From the NCBI GenBank assembly GCA_014529385.2, contig CM043968.1, positions 8,600,648-8,664,647 of the forward strand: DNA of 64,000 nt, written 5' to 3'. Made by a program: the position numbers and the translations under genes. Below the pieces are notes generated by a model. The model made no database searches. It was not told the origin of the DNA and saw only the letters and a program-made list of their open reading frames with translations. Of the stretch, positions 23,532 to 35,803 are shown piece by piece. Position 1 is the stretch's first letter. Each line of letters begins with the position of its first letter. This DNA is from Adiantum capillus-veneris (lineage: Eukaryota; Streptophyta; Polypodiopsida; Polypodiales; Pteridaceae).

Positions 23532-23907
23532 TTTTGAGCTCTTTGGAGAGGTATAGGAACAGTGAACAGGACTCCTTAGCAGTATATTGTTTGGGGCAAG
23601 TTTTAGTGCAGTTATGTTGTTGAAATTTTGCTAGATTCCTTGTAAGGACAGCTAGGAGCTTAGGAATTCACCAATTGTACTCATCTTTTTAATATAAAAA
23701 GAAATACCGAAAGGGGCGCCAGACTTTGGGGCCTACTAGGTGTCGAGCGAGGAAGTGTCAAAGACGGGCAGTCTGTCATTGGCAGTGGGCTATTATACAG
23801 GAAAGTTTCTCTCTCTCTCCATCTTTGGATTTGTTCAGTAATGTGTGTATTTAAAGTCTAGGTAATATTGATAGACCACCGCTTTATGTGACCATAGACC
23901 GGTTTTA

Positions 23908-23925
23908 TGGTTCCATCGACGGGAT
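23908..23925 (+). other. primer binding site, tRNA-Glu type (element A)
   Basis: TGGTTCCATCGACGGGAT directly behind the LTR; B and C have TGGTTCCATTGCCGGGAT. The plant tRNA-Glu complement begins TGGTTCCGTTGCCGGG, so A has extra mismatches. Confidence 0.75.
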
Positions 23926-24067
23926 TTGAGTGCTTTTCTTAAAGACTCAGACATGGACAGTTTTGGGTGAAAGTATACACACACTTAGAGTATCTTACAG
24001 GTGAGAAAGATTACGATATCTTTCTCTGGTTACAGGATTTTCTATTAGGAGAGAGAGATTTGCAGCT

Positions 24068-24714
24068 ATGGCAGACAAAGGAAAGGGTAAACTTCCTCCA
24101 GAAGAGAGTTCCTCTTCTACCAGCCGACACCGTAGGGATACAACAGGTGCTCAGGTGTCAGCATCTGCCAGAACAGAACATGTGCCACAAGCAAACTTGC
24201 CAGCTGAGCTGAGGAACAGGAGCAGGAAGACCTGTTTCAGGCACAACTTTTAAGCATGGTTGGCACATTTCAAGAGCTTGTGAAGAATCCCAGGATACAA
24301 AAATTTTTCAAGTCCAAAAAGGAGTCGTCACAAGCTGAATCGTCTCTGCATGCTGTTAGAAGAAAGCAAGAAGAGATTCTTGACAAGCCAGAGTGTGTTG
24401 AAAAGACACCTGCAGTGGCAGCTAGTCCAGTGCTAGAAGCTACATTGGCACAGGATCCTGCAGTGAATGGTCAGGGCAGTAATGTGCAGCAAGTTTTGTC
24501 GACCATTTCACCTTTTACTGCTGCCCAACCTGGATACTTTGGAGGTGGGTCTATTTTTCAAGCCATGGCAAGGCAACCCACCAGTTTCCCAGGTTTTATG
24601 CCAAGAGGGTCACCAGGGATGATGCCCACAGATGCAGTGAACCCTCGTTATGCAAGTCTAGGGACATTACCAGGCTTCCATACTACTTTCAGTCCAGTAT
24701 TGACGCCTGCAATC
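24068..24714 (+). pseudogene. gag of chromovirus A, part before the hAT insertion
   Basis: Starts MADKGKGKLPPEE (ATG 24068), aligned with the starts of B (MTDKGKG) and C (MADRP). A frameshift near 24240 moves it to the frame opening at 24256, which runs VKNPRIQKFF, AAQPGYFGGGSIFQAMA and SPVLTPAI up to the hAT. The same frame resumes after the second target duplication: the hAT plus one duplication copy is 4560 bp, a multiple of three. This N-terminal gag part is Gln/Pro-rich and precedes the capsid domain. Confidence 0.85.
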
Positions 24715-24800
24715 CAGCGTCACCGCGAAACGTTTCACCCCTGAAACGTTTCATATGCGAAACGGGGTGTTTCACCCCGAAATGTTTCAGCCCCAAATCA
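24715..24800. repeat. left TIR and subterminal motif cluster of the hAT
   Basis: GAAACGTTTCA at 24727 and 24743, GAAACGGGGTGTTTC near 24757 and GAAATGTTTCA near 24779. Dense short palindromic motifs next to the TIR are where hAT transposases typically bind. Confidence 0.8.
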
Positions 24801-25230
24801 GAACTTACTGAAATGTCTACCGAAACGTCATTAAATAAACCATTACAATTACAAAAGATACATATATATGCATGTACCAACATAGATACTTTCACAAGAT
24901 ACAACATATATGTGCAGAAAACGGTAGAACCATGCTTAAATTCATTATTCAACACACAATCAAGTAGTCAAGAATTACAATTTCTGAAGCATGATCATAA
25001 CTTAAAGAAGTTCTTATTTCATAATTCATGTCTCCTGAGTATATCACAAGAGTCAAGAGACAAAAGTTAAAACCACAATGTCCTGGTCAAGAGTCCTCAA
25101 GAGTCAAAACTCTAAAACTCGAAAGCCAAAATCCATGCCTTGAAGGATGAAATTAAGATACAACGTATAATCTGAAAAATAAAAAATAGACATTCGTTTG
25201 CTTTGAACATCAATCTCCGGACTCCGGAGT

Positions 25231-28200
25231 TTACTCAGATTCCTCCGAATGAGAAGAGGCCTCACTCTCACACTCAGAAGGAGTGGGAGTAAGCCGCCTA
25301 GAGCTCAAAGGACCTGCACCTCGAGACCTGGAACGGCCTCCTCGTGCACGGCCTCTACAAGGATGAGAACTACTTGTGCCAGCATCTGTTGCTCCTTGAA
25401 GATTGCGTCTAGTAGTTGAGCGAGTTTGTCGAGAGTATCTCATCATTTCCTCTCGAATGAAATCATAAACATCATCCTCGATAGTGTGTGGTTGAAGACT
25501 TGAGACATCAGCAGGGTTAACTTTAATATGTCGATGATCAACTTGCTTTGGAAGCCTCTAGTAGTTGAGCGAGTTTGTCGGGAGTATCTCATCATTTCCT
25601 CTCGAATGAAATCATAAACATCATCCTCGATAGTGTGTGGTTGAAGACTTGAGACATCAGCAGGGTTAACTTTAATATGTCGATGATCAACTTGCTTTGG
25701 AAGCCACGTCACACCGCCCAAATCATCCAAGCCTCCGGTCTTTTCAAGTACTCGAAGGTTAGCATTTACATACGCCAACTTATCGAGTTGTGGGGTGTTG
25801 AGCCTACAAAGAAAGAAAGTGTACATCATCAATGATCATACATCATCAATAAGTACAAAATATGAGTCATGACACTGTACATGATGACACATGAAAAGTT
25901 GAGATTCAGAAGATGATTGTTTACCTATTTCGATCTTTTGTATGTATATCCCCCATATACTCCATAGTCGTTCTGCACCGGAGGAGCTTACTTCTTGCGA
26001 GAGAACTCGCAAAGCCAAAGATTGCAAGGTGGGATTAAAGCCCCCAAATTTCTCCCACCATGAAACAGGGAGTGCCTGGTTTTCAGCATCCTTTGCTATA
26101 GCACGACCAAAGTTACCCCTATTTCCTGATTGTACATTATAAGAAGATCATCAGTTACATAAATATGATCTTTTTTATTTTGATACACACTCTGGCATTA
26201 TTACCAAATACTACCTCTATATTCCAGAAGATCTTCCTCTAATTGATTTTGTACCACGCCATTAGTCCTATAGATCCTTTCTACATACGAATTCCACCGA
26301 GATAAAAGCACACGATCAAATCTTTGTGGCTCACTCCTCCATGCCGGATGTAAGATATGCGCTACACAATGTATGGGACGCCTATACCACCTCCATCTTG
26401 TGTCAAATATTTCGAGAATCTCTTCTACCCTACATAGAGAAGATGACAAAAGAAAACATAGTTTTAAGATATACTTGAAAGTGATGAAGTGCATAAATGG
26501 ATATGTGAGTTTGAATTTTGACCTTTCACGACTGAGTATTGTACAATCATGTATTGCACGCCTCAATCTATCCATAAACTCATAGAGAAGGCCCATGGTA
26601 GATCCTTCACTATCACATACGCGCAACACACATACGATTGGAAGAAGGGCTTCTTGAAGAGCATCAGCTTCTCTCCAAAACTCATTGTTATTAATGATGC
26701 CATCTACAATTGCCATAGCAGTAATTGAGGTAGACTCTGGCCAATCTATCCATGTCTCGTCGACTACCATGCGCCTGAGGCTATCCTTGCACTTCACCAA
26801 TCTGGAATATGAACACATAATCTCTATTAGAAGTGAAAGATATTAGAGTTATGAATAGCAACTAGTTCAATTTAAGAACATGGTTACTCACCAACACAAT
26901 ACAATGAAGATGTAGGAAAATTGGGTTTTTGCTGGCTTCTTTAGGACCCACTTGCAATGGTGAGTGAATAAGTTTAGAGCAAATGTCTTACGACGGATAA
27001 AGTTGATAAGCAATAAAGCTTTAGTAATTATGCTAGCAACCCATGGAAGCTCTGCAATGTCCTCCATCATTAGGTCAATAGAGTGAGCTGCACAGGGAGT
27101 CCACACGATGTGTGCATATTTAGCTTCAATTAACTCTCCCATCAGCTTGCAATTGCTTGCATTGTTAGTGACCACTTGAACAACATTCTGTGGTCCAACC
27201 TCCTCAATTGCCTCACTTATGTGGCGGAAAATTAGCTCCCCTACAACCAATTAAGGTATACAATGTACATTAGGTTAAGTAGCGAGTAAGATATCATCTA
27301 GATTCTACAGACAACATAGAAAAGGCACGTTACTTTTAGGGTTCAACCATAAATAGTCATACCAGTAATTCGGACACCAGCCTTTGAAACATCGATGGCT
27401 CGTAAGAAGGTTGTTCCAGTGCAGCAAGCTACTAGGATATTTAGGAGATGACGCTTCCGCACATCCTTCCATCCATCGGAGATGATGGTACAACCATACA
27501 ATGCCCATGACTCTCTATGCCCATTCAACATGTCATGTACCATGTCAACTTGACGTGTCAATCTTGTAGTACGAAGAGCCTCAGAGCCGGCAGGAGTAAT
27601 TGACGCTCCAGCAGTTGCTGCAGCTGAGATAGCATTTACAAATCGCTTGTATGCCCCTGTGCGTGCAACATTGAATACTATGTTGCATTGATAGAAGAAT
27701 CGCTCCTCAGCAATTTCTGCCTTCTTTTTCAAGCTAGGAGCCCATACCTCTTCCAATGTAGCTATACGTCCAGTGCCACGTGCCCTCTTTTTTCCTCGTG
27801 TAGCATGTTGTTCCATTGTTGTAGGAGCTTGAGTATCTTGTGTTGCACTGGTTGAAGGAGTACCGGTGACATCCATATTTGAAGCTTGCATTGTCTCCTA
27901 GAGTAACAGTGTCAACATTTGGTAGCAAGGCTCTTCGGTTGCTAGTAGTGGCTGTGGTAGGCACTGTATTCGGTGTAGGCAGAGGACGATGCGAGGATGC
28001 AAGCTTGGCTCTCTCTCCATCCACAATGGCTTGTAATTTTTCTTCAGAAATATGTGCTTCAATACTTCCTGAGATGCTAATATACCTTGCTCTTTCACCC
28101 CCATGTGCAATCCACAAGTCTTCAGTAACAGCTTTGTATGCCTCTTTTCCCTTACTGCCAACCCAAGCATAGTGTGCCTATAGGCGGGTCACACCTCCTG

Positions 28201-28327
28201 TCAAGACATCTCCACAAAGCTTACATACTACACGCCTTGAGCTTGACTTACGATATTTTGATATGAAGATTGTAGATTCCCATGGGTCTCGGTCAATAAC
28301 TGGTTGTTTTCTTGAGTGTGATGCCAT
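25231..28327 (-). pseudogene. hAT transposase with BED finger, DUF659 and dimerisation domain; damaged
   Basis: ATG at 28327 opens a BED-type finger (VVCKLCGDVLTGGVTRL, near 28245-28180) ended by TAG at 28178-28180. Then GERARYISISG.. (28117 on), the DUF659 core with WALYGCTIISDGWKDVRKR and FLRAID (27520-27370), VVTNNASNC and IVWTPCAAHSIDLMMEDI (27180-27050), a helical region (26818-26201) and the C-terminal dimerisation block WWEKFGGF, LQSLALRVLSQ and SSSGAERLWSIWG (about 26075-25950), ending with NANLRVLEKTGG (25760). Breaks between blocks at about 27350-27240, 26890-26820, 26520-26440 and 26200-25800 look like introns (GT..AG, AT-rich). Damage: the TAG, a frame change near 27893 and a 149-bp duplication at the 3' end. 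It cuts and joins its own ends; this copy probably cannot. Confidence 0.85.
25408..25705. repeat. 149-bp perfect-period tandem duplication in the transposase 3' end
   Basis: Unit 25408-25556 is repeated at 25557-25705 with one visible substitution (GTCGAGAG against GTCGGGAG). 149 is not a multiple of three, so the second copy is read out of frame. Confidence 0.95.
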
Positions 28328-29164
28328 GATGATGGAACTAGTAAAAAGCTGCATTAGAAAAAACAGTAAAACTTAGTATATATGAATCGTGATTCATGAT
28401 TCATGGACCAGGAATCATAACAGGAGACATTAGACTTGAGATAGAGAGACCGAGACATGTCACATGTCACATGTCACATGAGCGCATGAATATATTGTAC
28501 ATGTACGATGTGCCATGAACATCTGAGTCCTGACTGTTGACATAATAAGCACACATGTCACATCAATCATGATACATGTGACTGTTGACAATGCTTGACA
28601 TCATACATGTGACGTGTGTATTGTATGTGACGTGTGTGTGAGAGGATACAAGAGAGAGAGAATCGAGATAGAGAGAGGGGAATTCTGATTGAAATTTGAC
28701 AGTGGAGTCGTGGATCCATTGTATACATGGGTGTGTCTGTGTGTATGAGAAGAAAGAGAGGGAGACTTGCCCTTGGTGACTAACCACCCACGCTTCAGCC
28801 GATCAGAGAGGCAGGCAACAAGCTACGAATCAAGGCCCAAGTGGCAAGCACACGGCTGCACCAATCTGCTAACGCGCACCAACTTGCAGCCTGTTAAGTT
28901 GAAGTTTGAACTAGCGCGCACGTGTGACGTGTCTACGTGTCTGAGGCCTCAAGCTCGCAGCTGTAACGCGAATATTCAAGCTGGCTGCTGTAACGCGAAT
29001 ACCCAATAAGGCAGCAGCACGTTGGAACTTCGAGCTCGCATGCGATTAAACGATTCGTCAATCACGTAACTTCACGTTAGAATATGATGTCCTAATGTCT
29101 TTATTATATGGTTATAAAAAGGAGTCGGCTGCAGCAGAACCAATTTAAAAAAATCGATTTTTTC
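28328..29164. other. 5' non-coding part of the hAT
   Basis: Upstream of the transposase start. Holds (CATGTCA)3 at 28457-28478, many ACATGTGAC/GTCACATGT words to 28640 and two copies of GCTGTAACGCGAATA at about 28959 and 28985. These are likely promoter or transposase-binding repeats. Confidence 0.6.
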
Positions 29165-29266
29165 ACTAAAGCCAAACGTTTCACCTGGGGGTGTTTCACC
29201 CCTGAAACGAAACGTTTCAGCATTTCACGTTTCACCCCCAATGAAACGTGTTTCACGGTGACGCTG
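29165..29266. repeat. right TIR and subterminal motif cluster of the hAT
   Basis: AAACGTTTCACC at 29174, GTGTTTCACCCCTGAAACG at 29191, AAACGTTTCAGC near 29210, CACGTTTCACC near 29226 and GAAACGTGTTTCAC near 29243, then the TIR. Confidence 0.8.
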
Positions 29267-29274
29267 CTGCAATC

Positions 29275-32200
29275 CTAACTACTAAGGCTGGTCACTCTCA
29301 TCCTAGTGAGCCTGTGACAGCTAAGACTGGTGAGATCAGTGCAGAAAAGGCACCAAAGGATTTACCTTACTTGATGCCGCCAGTCTATGATCACTTGACA
29401 CCTAAGAATCTGAGGCCTAAAGACTATAAGGAAGGTGGTCAAGCAGTGAAGTTTGATACATTCAGTGGTATGCAGGATAAGTTAAAGGCTTTGACCTTTA
29501 TCCAGCAGTTTGATGCAACATACTCTGGAGGTAACTTCACAGAGTCTTCCAAGGTGCGGAAGGCAGCTACTTTTCTTAAAGGCAATGCGTTACAGTGGTG
29601 GACCTCACTGTTGATGCAAGGACTAGCACCTGCTACTTGGGTCCAATTTAAATAGCAGTTCTCTTTTGCTTGGCTCACAAACACTTTTGAAGTGGATGTC
29701 ATGACAGCATGGCACAAGTTGATGCAGCTAATTGTGCTAACTTGGAAGAGTACAATAAGAAGTTCTGGGATGCGCTCTTGCCAGTAATTTCTTACAGAAC
29801 TGTGCCACTGTTAGAGCAGATAGAGAAGTAATGCTGTCGTTTGCCTAAAGAGATCAGAGAGTTCTGCATTAAGACCAATGTTGCAAACATGACTCAGATG
29901 ATTGAGAATGCAAACATGGCTAATGCATTGCTGCAAGGAGGTTCAGGAGGATTTAAAGGCACTGCAAAGAAGGAACCTCAGGGCAAACAGAAAACAGGGG
30001 CAAAGAAGGATTTTCCAGCAAAGAGCTTCTTTGGAAAGAAGCCTTTTGGCAAAAAGAATTTTCAGCTAGGACAGTCTCAGAAGCCATTTGGTCAAGGCAA
30101 AGGACAGAAGAGAGTTCTATGGCAAGACTTATGAAGAGAAAAGAGCATTGATGCAAGCTGGAAAATGCTTTATATGCGAGGAAAAAGGGCATATTGCTGC
30201 TAAATGTCCACAGAGGCAATCTAAAGATGCGGAGAATAAGGATCAGCCTCCTAAGAAGAAGACAATGCCGAGTGCAGGATTGGTTCCTCACATGGTTGGT
30301 GATCAGCCATGTACTGATGCATTTGAATTGTGCAAGATCAGAGATTCTACAGTGCTCATTTTCTTTGATCCTGGAGCTCGTGCAAATTTTATCACTCCGG
30401 CATTGACAGCCAAGTGGGGATTCGTCCTGAAGAAATGGGACTTGAAGGACAGGCTGACTTAGCATGCCCTGGGCATTCCGTACCTGTCACTCCCATTCTT
30501 GGCAAACTCCGCATGCACATACAGACTTATGTGGACACAGAGGAGTTTTACATTATGCCCTTGGAAGGATGTGATGTCCTGTTAGGCATGCCATGGTGTC
30601 ATAGAAAGCATGCTGTACTGGATGCCTTCAACAGGAAAATCACACTTGTACATAGGGATAGAACTCTCACCCTTGATGTAAAGCTGAAAGGAGAGTCTAT
30701 TCCAGTTATATCTGCTTCTGCTATCACTTCTGTAATGAAAAGACATCTTTCTGCGTACTTGGTTTTTGCAAAGCCTGTTAATGAAGTTGAAACTAACTTG
30801 TCTGCACTAGATGAAAATAGAAGAAGTTTCTGGATCAATTCAATGAATGTTTTTCAGATTCTTTACCAGGAGAGTTACCTCCTGAGAGGCTGGAAGATCA
30901 TACTATAGATCTTATTCCCAATAGGCCACCGTACAGGGTTAGTGCAGCCCAGCAGAAAGAGATAATGACACAGGTCAATGAGCTTTTAGAGAAGGGTTTG
31001 ATACAGCCTAGTAGCTCACCTTTCTGTTCACCTGTGTTATTAGTACAGAAGGAGGACGGTTCATGGCGAATGTGTATTGATTATAGAGCCTTGAACAAGA
31101 ATACGATCAAGAATAGGTTTCCTATTTTGTGCATAGATGACATTCTTGATCGGTTGCAAGGAGCAGGACTCTTTAGGAGGATAGATTTGAAAAGTGGATA
31201 CCATCAGATTAGACCTAGGCCTGAGGACATTCACAAGACTGTTTTCAGGATTACATTTGGTCTATACGAGTTTCTAGTGATGCCATTCAGATTGACCAAT
31301 GCTCCCGCCACTTTCAATAGAATGATGGACAGAACTTTTCGTCCATACAGAACCTTTGTTGGCACATTCTTTGACGACATGATAGTCTTCTCAAAGAATG
31401 AAGAGGAGCATAGAGACCATCTTACTACAGTCTTTGGAGAGCTTAAGAGAAATAGGCTGCTCATTAATGGTAAGAAAAGTGAATTCTTCTTGGAAGAGAT
31501 TCACTTCCTTGGGCACATTGTTTCCAAAGATGGTGTCAGGATGGATCCTGCTAAGATAGAGGCAATCATTTCATGGCCAGATTTGAAAACTGTACATGAT
31601 GTCCGCACTTTTCTGGGCCTATGCTCTTACTACAAAAGATTTGTAAGGCATTTTGCAGAGATTGCTTCTCCACTTCATGCGCTAGAAAAGAAGGACATCA
31701 AATGGAAATGGACAGATAATGAAAGAGCAGCATTTAGATGCTTAAAAGAGAAAATGACTACAGATCCAGAGCTTTTTTTGCCTGATTTGTCTAAGTCATT
31801 TGTAGTGCAGTGTGATGCATGTGGCAACAGTATTGGTACTGTGCTAATGCAGAATGGCCGAGTAGTGGCATACGAGAGTAGAGTACTCTCTGACGCACAG
31901 AAGAACTACCAGATCTATGAGAAAGAATTGCTGGCTGTTATCCATGCACTTTCCAGCTGGAAGCACTATTTACTCGGTGCTGATTTTGTAGTGCAAACGG
32001 ATCACCAGACTCTCACATACTTTCTCACACAGACAAAGTTGTCAGAGAAACACATGCGCTGGGCAAATTTTCTGTCAATGTTTCATTTTCAGATAGTGCA
32101 TGTGGAAGGCAAGAAGAATGTGGTTGCAGATGCTTTGTCTCGCAAACCACAAGTGTCAGCTGTTTCAATTTCATATCACCATGAATTGGAAGATATGAAA

Positions 32201-33640
32201 GAGCAGTATGCTACTGACGAAGATTTCTCAGGGATTTATGAGTAGCTGATCAGTCATCATCACCATGATCATTATGTCCTAAAAGATAGCTTTATCATGA
32301 TGCATGGTAAGCTATGTGTTACAAAACAGCTAAGGCCAAAGGTTCTAGTAGAAAGTCATGCGCCACCGTATGCTGGGCATCGTGGAATAGATGCTACTGT
32401 GAAAGCAGTAGAGACTTTCTTTTATTGGCCAGCTTTGAGACGTGATGTTGATGCTTATGTCAGATCTTGCCTAGTATGCCAGAAGGTCAAGTATGACAGA
32501 CAAAAGGCGCCAGGTTTATTGCAACCGTTGCCGATTCCGGATAGGCCATGGGAAAGTATTGCCATGGACTTCATCTTTGATCTTCCAAGAACATCTTTTG
32601 GGAATGATGGAATCTGGACAATCATTTGCAGATTCAGCAAGCAGGCACATTTCATTCCCGTCAGAAAGAAGATTAAGCCAAAGCACATGGTAAAGATTTA
32701 TATGCAGAATATCTTTAAGTACCATGGGATGCCACAGTCTATTGTCAGTGACAGAGACCCAAGGATGACTAGCCTGTTTTGGAAGGCAGTGTTTGAGAAT
32801 ATGAGTACTACTTTCAAGTTCTCATCTTCTTTTCATCTACAGACAGATGGACAGTCTGAGGAAGCTAACTCTATTGTCTTGGATCTGCTTAAATGCTATG
32901 TCTCAGAACACAAGGCATCATGGGAGTAGTATTTGCCATCGGTTGAGTATGCTTACAACAATACAATACATTCTTCTACTGGCAAAGCACCTTTTGAGAT
33001 AGTGGAAGGTGGAAAGAAAGTGCCTCCCACATTGCATACAAAGGACAAGATTTTTGAAGTTGATCGTTATGTGGAAGGATGGGAAGAAGCTTATAAGAAA
33101 GTGAAATATGCCTTAGAGAAATCACAGGCTAAACAGAAAAGAGCCGTTGACTTGCATCGTCGAGAGCACTTATTTGAAAAGAATGATTGGGTCTTGGTTC
33201 GTTTTGAAAAGGCACGTCTAAGAAAGAGAAAGGGTAAGGAACGGCTGTTTCCTAAGCTGAGTATGCGTTACTATGGCCCTTTTCAAGTGTCAGGCAAGAT
33301 CAGTGATGTGGCATACAGGCTGAAATTGCCTCAAGATTGGAAGATCCATAATGCATTCCATGTGAGCCTGTTGAGGCCTTTCATTGGAGATGTGCCAGAG
33401 GACTTGGTCCAAGAAGAACAGTCTGAGGTTGAGGAGTTAGATGAAATTCTGATTCCTGAACAGATTCTGGCACATAAGGACAGGAAAGTCAAAGGTAAAG
33501 TTGCACGAAGATTTTTGGTGAAGTTCAAGAACTATTCACCAATGGATGCCAAATGGATGGATGAGGATGAATTGGCTGATTCACCTCAGATTTTGCAGCT
33601 TTACAAAGAAGCTTTCCTTCTGGAATCTACAGTGACATGA
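29275..33640 (+). pseudogene. gag-pol of chromovirus A, part after the hAT insertion
   Basis: Capsid domain with YKEGGQAVKFDTFSG and LQWWTSLLMQG (29430-29610); basic linker; zinc knuckle CFICEEKGHIAAKC (30168-30209); protease FFDPGARANFI (about 30360); RT with [10 protein letters not shown] and [11 protein letters not shown] (30965-31500); RNase H with QCDACGNSIG and VYEKELLAV-like IYEKELLAV; integrase with GHRGIDATVKAVE, SDRDPRMTS and QTDGQSEEAN (32370-32870); C-terminal chromodomain-like [23 protein letters not shown] (33505-33580). Stops TAG at 29653, 32243 and 32927 each replace a CAG codon of the intact relative C. Frameshifts lie near 29720, 30110, 30400 and 30890. Functionless as a polyprotein. 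Confidence 0.93.
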
Positions 33641-34086
33641 AGGCTTTTTGAAGCCATGTACATTATTGTACTTTACTCTTGTATAGTACACTCGCTGTTT
33701 ATGCTTAATGTACAGAAAATTGACATAAGATGTCATTGAATGAAATTCAGTGCTTTGAAGTTGTACTTGTGACACTCCAATTGAATGAATTATATATATA
33801 TACTGTGACCTAATAGTACGGAGACATGTGCTATCGCCTTGGTTGCGTCTAGAAGTATATATGAAAAGGCTCCAAGAAAACATATTTGTATATTTATGTG
33901 AGGCTTGAACTTGGCATGACACAAATGGTAGTGGGTTTCCTATCATCGCCCGGTGTTATGTGTTAGCAAGTTAAATCATGCGATGACACTTTTCAATAAC
34001 TTGGGGAAATCTTGTTGTCGTTCTGTGTCATCAGAGGCATGAGTGGCATGCAATCGAGGTCGCTTGCAATTTTTCAAGAGGGGGTG
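33641..34086 (+). other. 3' untranslated region and polypurine tract of A
   Basis: Non-coding; ends with the polypurine tract AAGAGGGGG (34076-34084) just before the LTR. Confidence 0.8.
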
Positions 34087-35803
34087 TGTCACCAGGTGGT
34101 GTATTTTTACAGTTGCTTTCTCCTGTATTTATTTATTTAAATAAATAAATACTTTCTTTCTTTTTCTTTTTCTTGAGCTGCTGTTGCTTTGCCATCCCCC
34201 ATTGATTCTTGGATCAGGCTTGGACAATTGCATGGCCAGTTGAGGTAGACCATCGGGACACTGGACTAGTGGTTTGCCTGAGCCTTGAAGCTTGCATTGG
34301 TCAGCAAAACTAGCACTGAAGCTTGACAAGCAGTCTTGTGAAAGGGTACTAAGGTACAAGACAAGCTGACCTGTCAAAGTGTACTAGACAAGTGTGGAAG
34401 AGACTTGTGAAAGTGTACAAGAACAGTGGGTCAGGACAATGAGCTTGGCCACTGGGAATATGCTGGGCAGTGAGCCTGGCCGGACAAGAAAGTGGCACAT
34501 TGGCCACTAGTGAAAAAGTCACTGTGCGTTGACTACATTACATTTCTGCATGTGGTCAGAGTGTTGAAAGCTGGTCAGAAGACTAGTGGGAATGCAAAGG
34601 AAGCAGCTCCTAAAATTTAGGGACTTGCTATTTTTGGACATCGAAATGTTTTCGCGTCATTGTGTTCAGAATGTCCTGAGGACCAATAAGTTACTCTGCT
34701 GTGAGGTCATTTGACCAGCAGGTTGAGATATTTTTAGACCGGAATCGAAAAACTGGAAATTGCACACATGTGTTCCACTTGGCACAATTTCTGCAAATTT
34801 CCAAGTCTGGAGGGGAGCGTCGATATTCAGCTGGGAGCTTCATTTTGCAGCCCATGGTGGATTGTTGCAGGTACCAAAGCTATTGACATGCTCTCTTGCC
34901 TGCTCTCTATGTACTGGAGGTTGAGCTGGTCTCCCTCTAGGTCACCTACTCCTCTTTTGTTAGTGGTAATGCCCCACTAGTGGGCTAATCAATTGACCTA
35001 ATGTTTGGAAAGTGTGGGAATCATGCTGAATTTGCTGAGGCAAGAGCCTCTTATGATCAGGTACCGGAGTAGCTAACTGCTACTTCCTAACAGGTACTCA
35101 CAGGTGCTGAAAAACAGCACTGTTTGGCTGCTGTTTTTCAGCTGATTCGGGCCTGTTTTGTGCCCAGAAGCTTACCAGACTTGAGGGGCATCAAGCCCAG
35201 ATCACAGGGGACAGTCCAGAGACTGTAGAGGTGAACTTACAGGTGAAAACAGGGCCGTACAGCCAGCTGTGCAGAAATTACAGGTGGGTATTTTTGCTCT
35301 AAATTGATCCTACAGGTGCTTGGTTGTGTGGGGAACCCCTCCAGGTTGGATACAAGGTCTTTAGGTGCTCCCAAATTACGGAAACAGTCCGCTGCAGTAA
35401 ATTACAGCCTGCTGTAATTTACTGTTTTGAGCTCTTTGGAGAGGTACAGGAACATTGAACAAGACTCCTTAGTAGTATATTGTTTGGGGCAAGTTTTAGT
35501 GTAGTTATGTTGCCGAAATTTTGCCAGATTCCTTGTAAGGACAGCTAGGAGCTTAGGAATTCACCAATTGTACTCTCTCATCTTTTTAATATAAAAAGAA
35601 ATACCAAAAGTGGCGCCAGACTTTGGGGCCTACCAGGTGTCGAGCAAGGAAGTGTCAAAGACAGGTAGTCTGTCATTGGCAGTGGGCTATTATACAGGAA
35701 AGTTTCTCTCTCTCTCCATCTTTGGATTTGTTCAGTAATGTGTGTATTTAAAGTCCAGGTAATATTGATAGACCACCACTTTATGTGACCATAGACCGAT
35801 TTA
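34087..35803 (+). repeat. 3' LTR of chromovirus A
   Basis: Near copy of 22186-23907 with scattered substitutions and small indels, for example a 9-base TGGTTTGCC-type gain near 34270. The core motif is damaged here (ACCAAAAGTGGCGCC at about 35605). Followed by the target duplication CTGTA. Confidence 0.93.

Larger units (their letters stand above)
22186..23907 (+). repeat. 5' LTR of chromovirus A
   Basis: 1722 bp from TGTCACC to the base before the primer site. Contains the hairpin pair (23132-23181), two perfect 14-bp inverted repeats (23201-23237 and 23502-23531) and the conserved core AAAGAAATACCGAAAGGGGC with the following GCC at about 23698-23720. The last bases are TTTTA rather than TTTCA, probably a mutation. 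Confidence 0.93.
24715..29266 (-). mobile_element. hAT-superfamily DNA transposon inside gag of A
   Basis: A 4552-bp element with terminal inverted repeats CAGCGTCACCGCGAAAC / GTTTCACGGTGACGCTG (one mismatch) and an 8-bp target duplication CTGCAATC (24707-24714 and 29267-29274), as expected for hAT. It encodes a BED/DUF659/hAT-dimerisation transposase on the minus strand. Many GAAACG/CGTTTC motifs lie just inside both ends. Confidence 0.95.
22186..35803 (+). mobile_element. chromovirus A (Ty3/gypsy), carrying a hAT insertion
   Basis: LTRs at 22186-23907 and 34087-35803 start TGTCACCAGGTGGTG; five-base target duplications CTGTA flank it (22181-22185, 35804-35808). Order inside: tRNA-Glu-type primer site, gag, protease, RT, RNase H, integrase, chromodomain, polypurine tract. 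It inserted into LTR D in opposite orientation. The hAT at 24715-29266 lies inside its gag. The LTRs differ by a few percent and the coding region has several stops, so this is an older, inactive copy. Confidence 0.96.

Noticed and set aside
26373-26585. Plus frame across the transposase region
   Set aside because: Antisense to transposase exon/intron sequence; low support.
27879-28172. Plus-strand frame of 97 codons
   Set aside because: It lies opposite the transposase exon of the hAT, whose minus-strand frames hold the recognisable domains.
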